This document shows positions 1-8,038 of a DNA stretch of 64,000 nucleotides, piece by piece. The position numbers and the translations under genes are program-made. Position 1 is the stretch's first letter. The number at the start of each line of letters is the position of its first letter. Origin of the DNA: Clostridium pasteurianum (GTDB lineage: Bacteria; Bacillota; Clostridia; Clostridiales; Clostridiaceae). The notes under the pieces are model-generated. The model was given only the letters and a program-made list of their open reading frames with translations. It did not search any database and had not been told where the DNA came from. The stretch is taken from positions 1,364,001-1,428,000 of the forward strand of contig NZ_MCGV01000001.1 in assembly GCF_001705235.1 (NCBI RefSeq), read 5' to 3'.

Positions 1-210
1 GTAATACAAATTAATAATGATAAGGATTCTGTAATATCTGAAATAGGAAGTATTTCCGCTGTAACAGAACAAACAGCTGCATCTACTGAAGAACTAGCAT
101 CAACAACTCAAACTCAATTAGATATTTTTGAAAAAATGAGAAACACTGCTGATAAGCTTAATAGCTGCACAAAAGAAATGAATGATACATTAAAGAAACT
201 AAATTTATAA
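1..210 (+). CDS. Methyl-accepting chemotaxis protein, C-terminal fragment
   Basis: An open frame runs from the first base to a TAA at 208-210, giving 69 residues of a gene that begins outside the window. The peptide contains SAVTEQTAASTEELAST, which is typical of the end of the cytoplasmic signalling helix of chemoreceptors, followed by a charged helical tail. In the full protein this domain forms the coiled coil that contacts CheA and CheW. Ligand-binding and membrane parts are not visible. A hairpin repeat begins only a few bases after the stop codon. The family call is fairly secure; the signal sensed cannot be known. Confidence 0.75.
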   Translation, partial: VIQINNDKDSVISEIGSISAVTEQTAASTEELASTTQTQLDIFEKMRNTADKLNSCTKEMNDTLKKLNL

Positions 211-212
211 AA

Positions 213-312
213 AGTGAGAAGTAACAATGCTTTGTAACATTAAAAAAATCCTATAAATCTAATGTTACAAAATCACAAAATCCTAAGATATTTCAATAAC
301 TCGCTGAAAAAA
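213..312. repeat. Large hairpin repeat, copy A, left half
   Basis: This half begins with the GAAGTAACAATGC end shared with the other copies and runs inward to TTTCAATAACTCGCTGAAA, the conserved loop of the family read on the opposite strand. It matches the reverse complement of the right arm of copy C (about 5123-5283). The match stops at about 312, where an IS110-family element begins; the other half resumes at about 1888. Confidence 0.75.
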
Positions 313-442
313 TGCCCAAACCTGCTAAGTAAAGTCAAGTGTTTTTATTAAAAAATTTCAAAGAAATTTTTCAGTAAAATAGGGCAACTTTAAAAGAACC
401 TTCTTACAGAAGATTTTTTTAAAATGCTCTATTTTTATTTTT

Positions 443-1645
443 TTAGTTTTTCAAAATTTCTGAAACTCTAGCATAATATATTCTCAAAAATTTATTTAAT
501 CCTGCTATTTTAGCCTGCTTCTTTGCCTTACCCTCTGATTCTTTTTTTATTATATAGTCATACACTGCTGTATCTTTAGTGGGGACTCTACATTTTATGC
601 TTTTCATTATCTCATAACCTGTTTTTCTAAGATATCGAGATCCTCGTTTTGATATTTTTCGGTTGTTTCCATTAAAGTTTCCCGATTGATAAGGTGGTGC
701 ATCTATTCCTGAATAAGCCACAAGAGCCTTTGCACTGTAATACTTTCTTACATCACCTATTTCCGCAATAATTCTTGGTGCCAGTCTTTCTCCTACACCG
801 TTCATATTCAAAACAACATCATATTCTGGTAATAGCTTGGCAAGTTCCTTCATTCGTGATAATATTTTATTTAAGGTTATTCCAGTCGAATGGATGCCCT
901 TTATAGTTTCTAAGATGATCATTTTTGTACTTGACATCTTAGAAGGCATAGTTGTGATACTATTTTTAGCGAGAATATATATTTCATGAGCTTTATTCTC
1001 GCTAAATTGGTATCCTTCTTTTTTTGTCCACTTCTTATAGTTTTCAGTAAATTTATTTTGGCTTAATTTAATAATATTGTCATAATGCCAGTATTTTTGA
1101 ACAAAATCTGATAACTTATCTTTTGCAAAGTTAGGTGAATTTGAAGCTAGAAGTCCTGCAATTCCTGGCATTGTTTCATCTAAAAGGTTTGAAAGAATTA
1201 CTTTAAGTTTTATTCTTAAGGACATAAACTGAAAATATTCTCTTGAAAGAGCTTTAAGTTCATAATATATATCTTCTTCTATTTTATAATTACTTAGTTC
1301 ATGCCAATTGTCTAAGCCAAATTTCGAGATTGTTTTTGAGTCTAATTTATCTGTTTTACCTTTTCTAATAGATATACTTGCATACTTTTTCATAAGCATG
1401 GGATTAACAACAGAAACCCAAATTCCTCTTTCCTGTAGATAAGATACTACTGGAATATGATAATGTCCTGTTGCTTCCAAAATTACTTTACTTTCTTCGT
1501 CAAAACTTATAATCTTATCAGCCAGCTTTTTTAGTTCTTCTAAAGTATGTTTAACTTCAAAAGGTTTCTCTAAAATTTCACCATATAATTTGCGAATACA
1601 AACTGTACTTTTGTTTTTTGAAACGTCTATGCCAACACTAATCAT
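443..1645 (-). CDS. IS110-family transposase (DEDD recombinase)
   Basis: A 400-residue recombinase that moves the surrounding IS110 element. The N-terminal RuvC-like fold shows GIDVSKNK with Asp7, then EATGHY with Glu57, then KTDKLD with Asp99 and Asp102, giving the DEDD set. The C-terminal transposase_20-type region (around 280-360) contains the GVGERLAPRIIAEIGD helix-hairpin-helix and the SGIDAPPYQSG and RKISKRGSRYLRK segments with the conserved serine area. A longer frame reaches back to 1696, but the chosen ATG has AAAGGAG eight bases upstream while the upstream ATG has no ribosome site. The gene seems intact. In characterised IS110 elements such a recombinase is guided by a bridge RNA encoded in the element. 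Confidence 0.9.
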   Translation of the reverse strand: MISVGIDVSKNKSTVCIRKLYGEILEKPFEVKHTLEELKKLADKIISFDEESKVILEATGHYHIPVVSYLQERGIWVSVVNPMLMKKYASISIRKGKTDKLDSKTISKFGLDNWHELSNYKIEEDIYYELKALSREYFQFMSLRIKLKVILSNLLDETMPGIAGLLASNSPNFAKDKLSDFVQKYWHYDNIIKLSQNKFTENYKKWTKKEGYQFSENKAHEIYILAKNSITTMPSKMSSTKMIILETIKGIHSTGITLNKILSRMKELAKLLPEYDVVLNMNGVGERLAPRIIAEIGDVRKYYSAKALVAYSGIDAPPYQSGNFNGNNRKISKRGSRYLRKTGYEIMKSIKCRVPTKDTAVYDYIIKKESEGKAKKQAKIAGLNKFLRIYYARVSEILKN

Positions 1646-1882
1646 AATATCGACTCCTTTGCTAAAAATTTTGTCCATCCACTTATTACTACTCATTTTT
1701 GTTCGTTACACGGAAGCTAATTATAGTTCCAACCTGCTTAATCGAATATACGTAACAAGGAATGGGTGATAGTTTGAGCCACGGAAGCAAAATTCCAACA
1801 ATTGAATCATCAGCCCATTTCTTATTATATTAAAATAAGTGTAGGTACTTAATCAAATGAGATTAAGTGTCTACACTTATAG
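1646..1882 (-). ncRNA. Candidate IS110 bridge RNA region
   Basis: This is about 240 bp of noncoding DNA between the transposase start and the right end of the element. In IS110-group elements a structured bridge RNA, with loops that pair to target and donor DNA, is transcribed from the end preceding the recombinase gene. Here the segment opens (minus-strand sense) with the hairpin at 1837-1878 and contains further short self-complementary stretches around 1700-1800. No loop was assigned. The call rests on element family and position, not on a demonstrated fold. Confidence 0.45.
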
Positions 1883-1887
1883 TACAA

Positions 1888-2025
1888 GACAATTGAAATA
1901 ACTAAGTATTTTGTGATTTTGTAACAAAGATTTATTAGGATTTTTTTAAATCGTTCCTTCAGCATTGTTACTTCTCTCAAACAGTAGTGCAAGGATAAAA
2001 TTCCTCCGTATCTACGGAATTTTAG
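1888..2025. repeat. Large hairpin repeat, copy A, right half plus flanking module
   Basis: From GACAATTGAAATA at 1888 to GTTACTTC at 1974 this is the reverse complement of the left arm of copy C. It is followed at about 1984-2025 by the same flanking module seen beside copy C at 4982-5023, a CCGT-AGAT-ACGG hairpin with the TTCCTTGCAC motif, read in the opposite orientation. Short frames drawn through this segment have no homology or ribosome site. Between 2026 and the TetR stop at 2149 nothing else is recognised. Confidence 0.75.
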
Positions 2026-2148
2026 GCATAAACTTGTGTATTCCATTATATCTAAATCCTTATATCAAAATAGTATCATTTATAAATCAGCCTTCATTGT
2101 ACTCTGCTATCTGTACTTTATACTCTGCTTTTTAGTGCTGCATCCCCA

Positions 2149-2727
2149 TTATTCGCAAAATAACGGAGAATTGCTAATAATAAGTTTACTAATTTCTAGG
2201 GAAATTTCATTAAGTGAGCAATCCATCTCACCTCTGAACCATACTTGATAAAGATTAATAATACCTCCAACAAAGAAATTAATTCGAATAAAAAATTCAG
2301 ATGACCTCTTTACATGATCAGGTGCATCACTATCATTCTCTAAATAATTGACAAAGATATGTTTAAGTTTTTCAAGGAATTGTTCAGCACCATGAGAATT
2401 AATAAGTGTGCGATAAAATTCCAGATCCTCCTCCACCCACCTTGAAGTTTTCAAAAGAAGAGGTAATGGATTTTCAAAAAAACTTTTGTATTTAAATTCA
2501 CCTAAAAATTCCAGCATTTTCTTAAGTATCTCATTTTCTATTTGTTCAATAACTGCCCTTATGTCTTGATAGTGGGCATAAAAAGTACCTCGGTTGATGT
2601 CCGCACGTGTAACAATGTCTGTAACTGTAATTTTGTCTAGATCCTTTTCCTGCATTAAACTAATAAATGCTTCTCGTATCAATCGTTTTGAACGTATGGA
2701 ACTTTTATATTCTGCTTTTTTTCCCAT
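2149..2727 (-). CDS. TetR/AcrR family transcriptional regulator
   Basis: A 192-residue regulator. Residues 12-60 form the TetR DNA-binding domain: a helix starting SKRLIREAFISLM, then KITVTDIVTRADINRGTFYAHY, the recognition helix-turn-helix. The rest is a helical ligand-binding region of unassigned specificity. AAAGGAG lies just before the ATG. The gene is divergent from the oleate hydratase gene, and the shared 187-bp region contains a promoter followed by an inverted repeat, so it probably represses ohyA and itself, with a fatty acid or related lipid as a plausible inducer. That regulatory role is inference from arrangement only. Confidence 0.85.
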   Translation of the reverse strand: MGKKAEYKSSIRSKRLIREAFISLMQEKDLDKITVTDIVTRADINRGTFYAHYQDIRAVIEQIENEILKKMLEFLGEFKYKSFFENPLPLLLKTSRWVEEDLEFYRTLINSHGAEQFLEKLKHIFVNYLENDSDAPDHVKRSSEFFIRINFFVGGIINLYQVWFRGEMDCSLNEISLEISKLIISNSPLFCE

Positions 2728-2815
2728 GAGTACGCTCCTTTAAAAAAATTTGTTTAAAATCCAATAAGCTATGTTCCCTTTGTTGGATTTTATACATATA
2801 GAAAAAATCTGATGA

Positions 2816-2874
2816 TTGTTTCATATATTCAAGGTTATTATAATATAAGTACAAGTAAAAGTAAACACGTGTAC
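2816..2874 (+). promoter_or_regulatory. ohyA promoter with probable TetR operator
   Basis: On the plus strand TTGTTT (2816-2821) and TATAAT (2839-2844) are spaced by 17 bp. Immediately downstream lies a perfect inverted repeat GTACA (2849-2853) with TGTAC (2870-2874), overlapping the palindrome ACACGTGT (2865-2872). A repressor bound here would block transcription of the hydratase. The TetR protein encoded divergently is the obvious candidate. Confidence 0.55.
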
Positions 2875-2914
2875 AATTTTGATAAATCATATAATTATAG
2901 AAAGGAAGATTATT

Positions 2915-4675
2915 ATGAAAAATTATGACAGAATTCATGCAAGAAAACCTGAAGGAATCGAAAATAGACATGCATTTATTGTAGGTGGCGGTATTGCAGG
3001 ACTTTCCGCAGCTGCTTTTCTAGCTGAAGACGGCTATATGCCAGGCAGAAATATCACAATTTACGAGCAACTTCCTGTAGTAGGTGGATCTATGGATGGC
3101 TCTGGAAACGCTATAGATGGATATGTGAGTCGTGGTGAGCGTGAACTTGAACCTTACATGGAATGTTTATGGTATCTCTTTGGTATGGTACCCTCACTCG
3201 AAGAAGATGGACGCACTGTTCTCGATGAAACCCGTGAGTGTAATAAAAATTTACCAATCTATGCAAAGAAGCGCTTATTTGAAAACCAGTTTAACGGGAG
3301 AGATATATCCTCCCTTGGAATTACAAAAGCCGATATAGATAATATGATGAAAATGATGTCTACTCCAGAAAATGAAATTGAGGATGTTACTATTGAACAA
3401 TGGTATACCAAAGATTTCTTTAAAAGCAACCTATGGTATTATTGGTCAAGTATGCTTGCATTTCAACCATATCACAGTCTCATAGAAATGAAACGTTATA
3501 CCGTACGCTTTATGCAGCACTTAGATGGTGTTGAGAATCTAAAAGGTATCCTTAGAACAAAATATGATCAGTATAATAGCCTTATTAAACCTTTGCATAA
3601 ATGGCTTGAGGATAAAGGTGTAAATTTCATTACAGATACAACTGTAGATGAAATTCATGTAGAAATTAATGGTGAAAAGAAAACTGTTACGTATCTAGGG
3701 ATAACTAAGAATTGTAAATGTACTCATGTTCCTGTTTCAGCTAATGACCTTGTTTATTTTACAAATGGCAGCATGACTCAAAACAGCTCTCATGGAGACA
3801 ATAAAAAAGTTGCTGTTATGGACAGAGATTTAGAATATAGAGGTTGTTTCTCAGTATGGGAAAAGCTTGCTAAAGTAAGCCCTGTATTCGGTAAACCTGA
3901 GAAATTCATTTCAGCACCTGATAAGTCTCACTTTATAAGTTACACTGTTACCATTAAAGATTATCCAAAATTTTTTGAATATGTGGAAAAAAGGACAACT
4001 AACGTTACAGGTACAGCTGGTGCAATTACATTGGTTGATTCAGCATGGTTCCAATCCATTAATATGCCGCCTCAACCAGTATTCCCAGACCAACCAGAAA
4101 ATGTTCAGGTATTCTGGGGATATGGTCTAAAAGGTAATGAAGTTGGTGATTACATCAAAAAGCCTATGAAAGAGTGTACAGGCGAAGAAATTTTACAGGA
4201 ACTATTATATCATCTTGATTACATTGACAAATACGAGGAAATGCTACCTCATGCTAAGATAATTACAACTATGATGCCATATATCACAAGCCAGTTTATG
4301 CCTCGTGGTCTGCATGATCGTCCACAAATTATACCCAAAGGATGTACAAACCTAGCATTTATAGGTCAATTTGTAGAACTTGAGGGGGATGTTGTATTCA
4401 CAGTTGAAACTTCCGTACGTACTGCCATGATTGCAGTTTACCGTACGCTGCAGCTTGATAAGCCTATTATGCCACTTTTTGAAGCAAATCATGATATCCG
4501 TATCATAGTTGCCTGCTTAAAGAAAATGTTAGGTGTAGAAACAATTACAAAGGATGAACTTCCAGCTATGAACCCACTAAAGTTGCCAAAAATGATTGAC
4601 CAATTGCTTAAAGGCATTAATTCCGTTCCAAAGATGAAGGATTATTATCCTGAAATAGATGAAAATGCGAAGTAA
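2915..4675 (+). CDS. ohyA: Oleate hydratase (MCRA family, FAD-dependent)
   Basis: A 586-residue protein of the myosin-cross-reactive-antigen family. Members hydrate the cis-9 double bond of oleic and related unsaturated fatty acids to 10-hydroxy products, using FAD structurally. The Rossmann motif GGGIAGLSAAAFL sits near residue 24, followed by the family-typical YEQLPVVGGSMDGSG and RGERELEPYMECLW. Length is normal for the family. The start with AGAAAGG upstream is preferred over an in-frame ATG 36 bases earlier that has no ribosome site. The gene is monocistronic behind a TetR-type operator. Its final codons and TAA lie inside a hairpin repeat that begins at 4667, so the repeat provides the stop codon. 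Likely role: detoxifying unsaturated fatty acids at the membrane. Confidence 0.92.
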   Translation: MKNYDRIHARKPEGIENRHAFIVGGGIAGLSAAAFLAEDGYMPGRNITIYEQLPVVGGSMDGSGNAIDGYVSRGERELEPYMECLWYLFGMVPSLEEDGRTVLDETRECNKNLPIYAKKRLFENQFNGRDISSLGITKADIDNMMKMMSTPENEIEDVTIEQWYTKDFFKSNLWYYWSSMLAFQPYHSLIEMKRYTVRFMQHLDGVENLKGILRTKYDQYNSLIKPLHKWLEDKGVNFITDTTVDEIHVEINGEKKTVTYLGITKNCKCTHVPVSANDLVYFTNGSMTQNSSHGDNKKVAVMDRDLEYRGCFSVWEKLAKVSPVFGKPEKFISAPDKSHFISYTVTIKDYPKFFEYVEKRTTNVTGTAGAITLVDSAWFQSINMPPQPVFPDQPENVQVFWGYGLKGNEVGDYIKKPMKECTGEEILQELLYHLDYIDKYEEMLPHAKIITTMMPYITSQFMPRGLHDRPQIIPKGCTNLAFIGQFVELEGDVVFTVETSVRTAMIAVYRTLQLDKPIMPLFEANHDIRIIVACLKKMLGVETITKDELPAMNPLKLPKMIDQLLKGINSVPKMKDYYPEIDENAK

Positions 4676-4852
4676 CAATATTTTGAGATGTTAAATGAAA
4701 ACTATAAATCTAAGATGATGATTGCTAAAAGGCTTAGAAGTTCCAATAACTCGCTTTGCTCAAACAGATTGAAACTTCTAAGCCTTTTAACAATCATCAC
4801 CTAAGATTTATTAGCTTTTATTTAAATCATCTCTTCAATACTGTTACTTCGC
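4667..4852. repeat. Large hairpin repeat, copy B
   Basis: The ends are GCGAAGTAACA (4667) and TGTTACTTCGC (to 4852), an inverted pair. The arms around the centre are complementary (AAAAGGCTTAGAAGTT against AACTTCTAAGCCTTTT). The centre, read on the minus strand, is TTTGAGC then AGCGAGTTATT, matching the loop of the other copies although the arm sequence differs. A degenerate flanking module containing TGCAAGGAAAATTTTTCTCCG follows at about 4861-4903. The interval up to copy C holds nothing else recognisable. Confidence 0.8.
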
Positions 4853-4981
4853 TAAACTGGAAATGCAAGGAAAATTTTTCTCCGTTTCTCTACGAAAAAT
4901 GCACTGTAAACATAGTAAATCAATAGAATTTAATGATAACATGTATAATATAAAAATTTAATTAATTCCAAAGATTCATGT

Positions 4982-5283
4982 CTAAAATTCCGTAGATACG
5001 GAGGAATTTTTTCCTTGCACTACAGTGGGATTGAAGTAACAATGCTGAAGGAACAGTTTAAAAAAATCCTAATAAACCTTTGTAAAAAAATCACAAAATA
5101 CTTAGATATTTCAATTGTCTGAGCACTTTTTTCAGCGAGTTATTGAAACATCTTAGGATTTTGTGATTTTTAATTAGATTAAAATAGCCTATATTTTATA
5201 CAGAAGGATAATGGGCAAAGCCCAAACCCCAGTTATGATAAGATTCATAGGATTTTTTTAATGTTACGAAGCATTGTTACTTC
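4982..5283. repeat. Large hairpin repeat, copy C, with upstream module
   Basis: A module at 4982-5023 (CCGTAGATACGG hairpin, then TTCCTTGCAC) precedes the main element, which runs from GAAGTAACAATGC at 5033 to GCATTGTTACTTC ending at 5283. The arms pair over long stretches, and the centre holds TTGTCTGAGC and TTCAGCGAGTTATTGAAA. The distal arm carries an extra segment of about 60 bp, with a GGGCAAAGCCC hairpin, that is absent from copies B and E. The element ends three bases from the stop codon of the truA-like gene. Confidence 0.8.
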
Positions 5284-5286
5284 GAT

Positions 5287-6033
5287 TTAGTATTCAATAC
5301 TTAATAAACAAAGTGCATCTGCACTAGCTTTATGACCTACATCTTTCATATCCCTAGACTTAAAAGCTTTCTGAATTATATTCATAGGTAATTGACCAAG
5401 TCCCACCTCAATTAATGTACCTACTATTACTCTTTCCATATTTAATAAAAATCCATTTGCTGTCATAGTAATAATAATCTCATGACTAGTTTCCCTTACA
5501 TCAAGAGAGAGTATTTTTTTAATTGATTTCCTTGTTTTCTTATTAGTAGTAAAAGCCAAGAAATCATTTTCACCTACAAGCTCTTTTGCAGCTTCTTTAA
5601 TTTTAGCTACATCTACTGTTTGATTCATTAAATTAACATACTGTCTTTCAAACAAAGGACGATTAGGAGCATCTTTCTTCCATAAACGATATTCGTAAGT
5701 TACACTTTTCATTAAATATCTACTGTGAAATCTTTCATCAACAGGTTCTACTGATAATATAATGATATCATCAGTTAAATATTTTTCGAAATAATCAAAA
5801 AGTCCTTTTCCGTCTAACCTACTATCTGGTGCTATAAAATTAACAATTTGTCCTTTAGCATGTACCCCTGCATCAGTATTAACCGCACCAATAACCTCTA
5901 CCTCTTTTTCATAGAGTTTTGATAATATCAATTCTAACTTACCTTGAATACTCTTTTCTAAGTTACCTTTGGATTTATTATACCCCATATATTTTCTACC
6001 ATCATAGGCTATCATCATCTTATAATTTTGCAT
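5287..6033 (-). CDS. truA: tRNA pseudouridine(38-40) synthase TruA-like
   Basis: A 248-residue TruA-type enzyme, expected to convert uridines at 38-40 of the tRNA anticodon arm. The catalytic aspartate is kept in NTDAGVHA (Asp54), and YEYRLWKKDAPNRP and NDFLAFTTNKK fit the family. The usual arginine two residues before the catalytic Asp (RTDAGVHA) is Asn52, and the N-terminal segment that normally reads GxQxQ is GYNKSKGNLEKS, so this is a divergent copy, perhaps a paralog with altered target or activity. An AGGAGG-type site precedes the ATG. It stands alone, with a hairpin repeat touching its 3' end. Confidence 0.8.
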   Translation of the reverse strand: MQNYKMMIAYDGRKYMGYNKSKGNLEKSIQGKLELILSKLYEKEVEVIGAVNTDAGVHAKGQIVNFIAPDSRLDGKGLFDYFEKYLTDDIIILSVEPVDERFHSRYLMKSVTYEYRLWKKDAPNRPLFERQYVNLMNQTVDVAKIKEAAKELVGENDFLAFTTNKKTRKSIKKILSLDVRETSHEIIITMTANGFLLNMERVIVGTLIEVGLGQLPMNIIQKAFKSRDMKDVGHKASADALCLLSIEY

Positions 6034-6342
6034 TTAAATCCTCCTTTTTTCTAAATACCAATCAATACATTGTATCATATATAGATATGTTAGTTAATAT
6101 AGATAAACTATTTAATAATAGAATTAATTACACCTATAGTCAGATACTTCTCCTATTTAAACCTTTGGTTCAATCTATTTTTACCGAAAACTACATCATT
6201 TATGATACAGTTCACCGTATCAGTATTAAGCGAGGTTTTAAAATGCTTATCTACATACGCATTTTTTTGAATTTCATTGTAAAAAAACTTAATATCATAC
6301 CTTTCGATTTTTAAGATACTATTTCAACTTTATAATATTTAA
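6034..6342. other. Noncoding stretch without recognised content
   Basis: About 300 bp of AT-rich DNA upstream of truA. An open frame on the plus strand overlaps the 5' part of truA, lacks a ribosome site and has no recognisable motif, so it is not reported as a gene. No terminator or operator stands out. Confidence 0.5.
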
Positions 6343-6595
6343 TTATTTAATCTCTGATTCACCTATATCCTCTTGTAAGAACACCTTCTCCCATCCTTTT
6401 TCCTTTATAAATTCACTAATAATATAATTTTCTTCAATCTTACATGCATGTATTGATACATCTTTATTATGCTTTTCAAGTAATACGTCATATTCGTCAT
6501 CTAAGCACTATTTTTTCTCAAGTTCATTAAATTACTTCTGATGGTATATTATTCATCTCTAGTAATTGACTTTCTTTATAAATCTTCTTCATCAT
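6343..6595 (-). pseudogene. Decayed small hypothetical gene
   Basis: A good ribosome site (AGGGAGG) precedes ATGATGAAG at 6595, and the frame reads MMKKIYKESQLLEMN before a TAA. In a second frame the coding sense resumes (ELEKK, stop, CLDDEYDVLLEKHNKDVSIHA) and runs to a TAA at 6343-6345. Reading through both gives a protein of about 84 residues broken by one frameshift and at least one stop. The family is not recognised; the acidic, coiled-coil-like composition gives no function. Confidence 0.55.
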
Positions 6596-6751
6596 TAATC
6601 CTCCCTAAAATATAAAAACTTCTATATGCAATATAATTACACATAGAAGTTTCTTATAAGTAAACTATTTATTTAATATATCTCTTAAATTGATTCAATC
6701 CTGCAATCACTTAACCTAAAGTATTTCATTTAAGAATAATTAAATATACCC

Positions 6752-7501
6752 TTAATTAATAATTTTCCCTTTATTATTAGCTAGTTTTTCACGCCATTGG
6801 CTAAGTTCTTCATCTGTCTGTTTCATACAGTCTACTTTTTCACCTACAATTCTTAAAGGATCTTTCGAACGATAAGAACATGTCAAGTTTCCTGGAAATT
6901 TCTTATCAGTTACATTGGGGTCATTTTCAAATGGTCCTGTTGGTTCTACAATATAGACGCGTTCTCTACCTGTTCCTTTTGCTAATGCAGCAGCAAGTCC
7001 TGCCCCATTAAGATTTGATGTGAAATAAATATGATTCATCTTAAGTTCATCATTATAATTTGAGTTTCGACCTGCTACAAGCAAATCACCAATCTGTAAA
7101 TCTGCTCTAGTCCCATGGTAAAAAGGTCCTTTATCATAAGGTTTAGTATTATATGAATTTGATAATTCATAATTTGTTTTTGCCTTATTAGAATCACCTA
7201 ATTCTTCATAGCATTTTGAGATACTTAAATATATTGCTGGAAAAGCACTCTTAACACTATCATCATTTGATTTTATGGCATACTGTAAAGATGTTTCCAT
7301 CCATTTTAATCTATCCAAAACATCTTTTTCATGTTTAGCTATATGATAAGCTGCAATAAATCTTTCAAAGTCATTTACTGCTTCATTCCAAGCTTGAAGA
7401 AATAGCTCACTTGCTTCTTCAGAGTTACCTTGGTCTTCCATCCCCATTCCCAACATGCATAGTCTTATAATTTTGTTTTTCGGATTAAATTTATTGCTCA
7501 T
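6752..7501 (-). CDS. arr: NAD-rifampin ADP-ribosyltransferase with N-terminal TPR-like extension
   Basis: A 249-residue protein. The C-terminal 125 residues match Arr enzymes, which inactivate rifampin by ADP-ribosylating it with NAD: FYHGTRADLQIGDLL, the YFTSNLNGAG segment, YIVEPTGPFENDPN and KKFPGNLTCSYRSKDPLR. Standalone Arr is about 140 residues. Here about 125 extra residues precede it, forming helical pairs (LGMGMEDQGNSEEASELF, YLSISKCYEELGDSNKA) that resemble tetratricopeptide repeats and could bind a partner or stabilise the enzyme. AAGAGG lies before the ATG. Resistance is the family role; activity here is inferred. It sits with a cat-like gene and decayed genes, which suggests an accessory region. 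Confidence 0.85.
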   Translation of the reverse strand: MSNKFNPKNKIIRLCMLGMGMEDQGNSEEASELFLQAWNEAVNDFERFIAAYHIAKHEKDVLDRLKWMETSLQYAIKSNDDSVKSAFPAIYLSISKCYEELGDSNKAKTNYELSNSYNTKPYDKGPFYHGTRADLQIGDLLVAGRNSNYNDELKMNHIYFTSNLNGAGLAAALAKGTGRERVYIVEPTGPFENDPNVTDKKFPGNLTCSYRSKDPLRIVGEKVDCMKQTDEELSQWREKLANNKGKIIN

Positions 7502-7876
7502 TTAGTATCCTCTTTTCTTATTACTATAGTTACATTATCTTAATATATATATAATAATAAATATAGACTTATATTTTCATTTTATACATGCTATAATTAA
7601 ATTAGGGAGATATATTTAAATAAATAAGAGTAATCTCTCTTTTTTTATGTTTACTTTGCATAAATTAACTCATAATGTAATAAGCATTATTTTTCTAGAT
7701 ACTTAAACTAATCTAGCTCCTATTTATCGCTAATTAATTATCCAATTTCAGTAAAAACATTACTTATTTATGATACGGTTCACTCTAAATAATCCTAAAC
7801 TTATGCATATAAAAAAACAAAACTAATTAAATTAGTCTAAGTGGCACTGGTAGAGGCGAATCATATCTATCCCCAA

Positions 7877-8005
7877 TCATATCCTCATTTTCTTTTTCTC
7901 TATACCTATCACCTTTAGGATTCCTTCCACCAACTCATTTCTAATTGCGTAATAAAGCATAAAAGAAATTCCAAGATCATTCATCACACATTTTTTAACA
8001 GATTC
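7877..8005 (-). pseudogene. Remnant of a LysR-type regulator C-terminus
   Basis: Between arr and the cat-like gene about 530 bp has no intact gene. One frame on the minus strand reads ESVKKCVMNDLGIS, then YAIRNELVEGILKVIG, ending at a stop at 7877. This resembles the end of the LysR substrate-binding domain (VxxGLGIxxLPxxAVxxEL). No start, DNA-binding domain or full effector domain is present. The rest of 7502-8038 shows no recognisable coding or structured content. Confidence 0.5.
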
Positions 8006-8038
8006 TGTACTTAGTCATCTGTACTCTGTTCCAATTTA

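Larger units (their letters stand above)
313..1887 (-). mobile_element. IS110-family insertion sequence
   Basis: The boundaries are inferred from the interrupted hairpin repeat. Copy A matches copy C up to about 312 and again from about 1888, so the intervening 1.57 kb is the insertion. It holds one DEDD transposase gene on the minus strand, about 130 bp beyond its 3' end and about 240 bp before its start. No obvious terminal inverted repeats or target duplication is visible, as expected for IS110 elements, which recombine without making staggered duplications. The right end carries a strong hairpin at 1837-1878 with two 8-bp stems flanking a GT/GT mismatch. Exact ends are uncertain by several bases because the target sequence is not fully conserved between copies. 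Confidence 0.8.

Noticed and set aside
1849-2046. Short minus-strand frame through the hairpin repeat
   Set aside because: It is made only of repeat arm and flanking module sequence; the reading frame is not kept in the other copies.
5919-6314. 131-codon plus-strand frame
   Set aside because: It overlaps the 5' part of truA on the other strand, has no ribosome site and its composition is that of AT-rich noncoding DNA.
7843-7860. TGGCAC word resembling a sigma-54 -24 element
   Set aside because: There is no TTGC at the proper spacing and no enhancer-dependent gene nearby.
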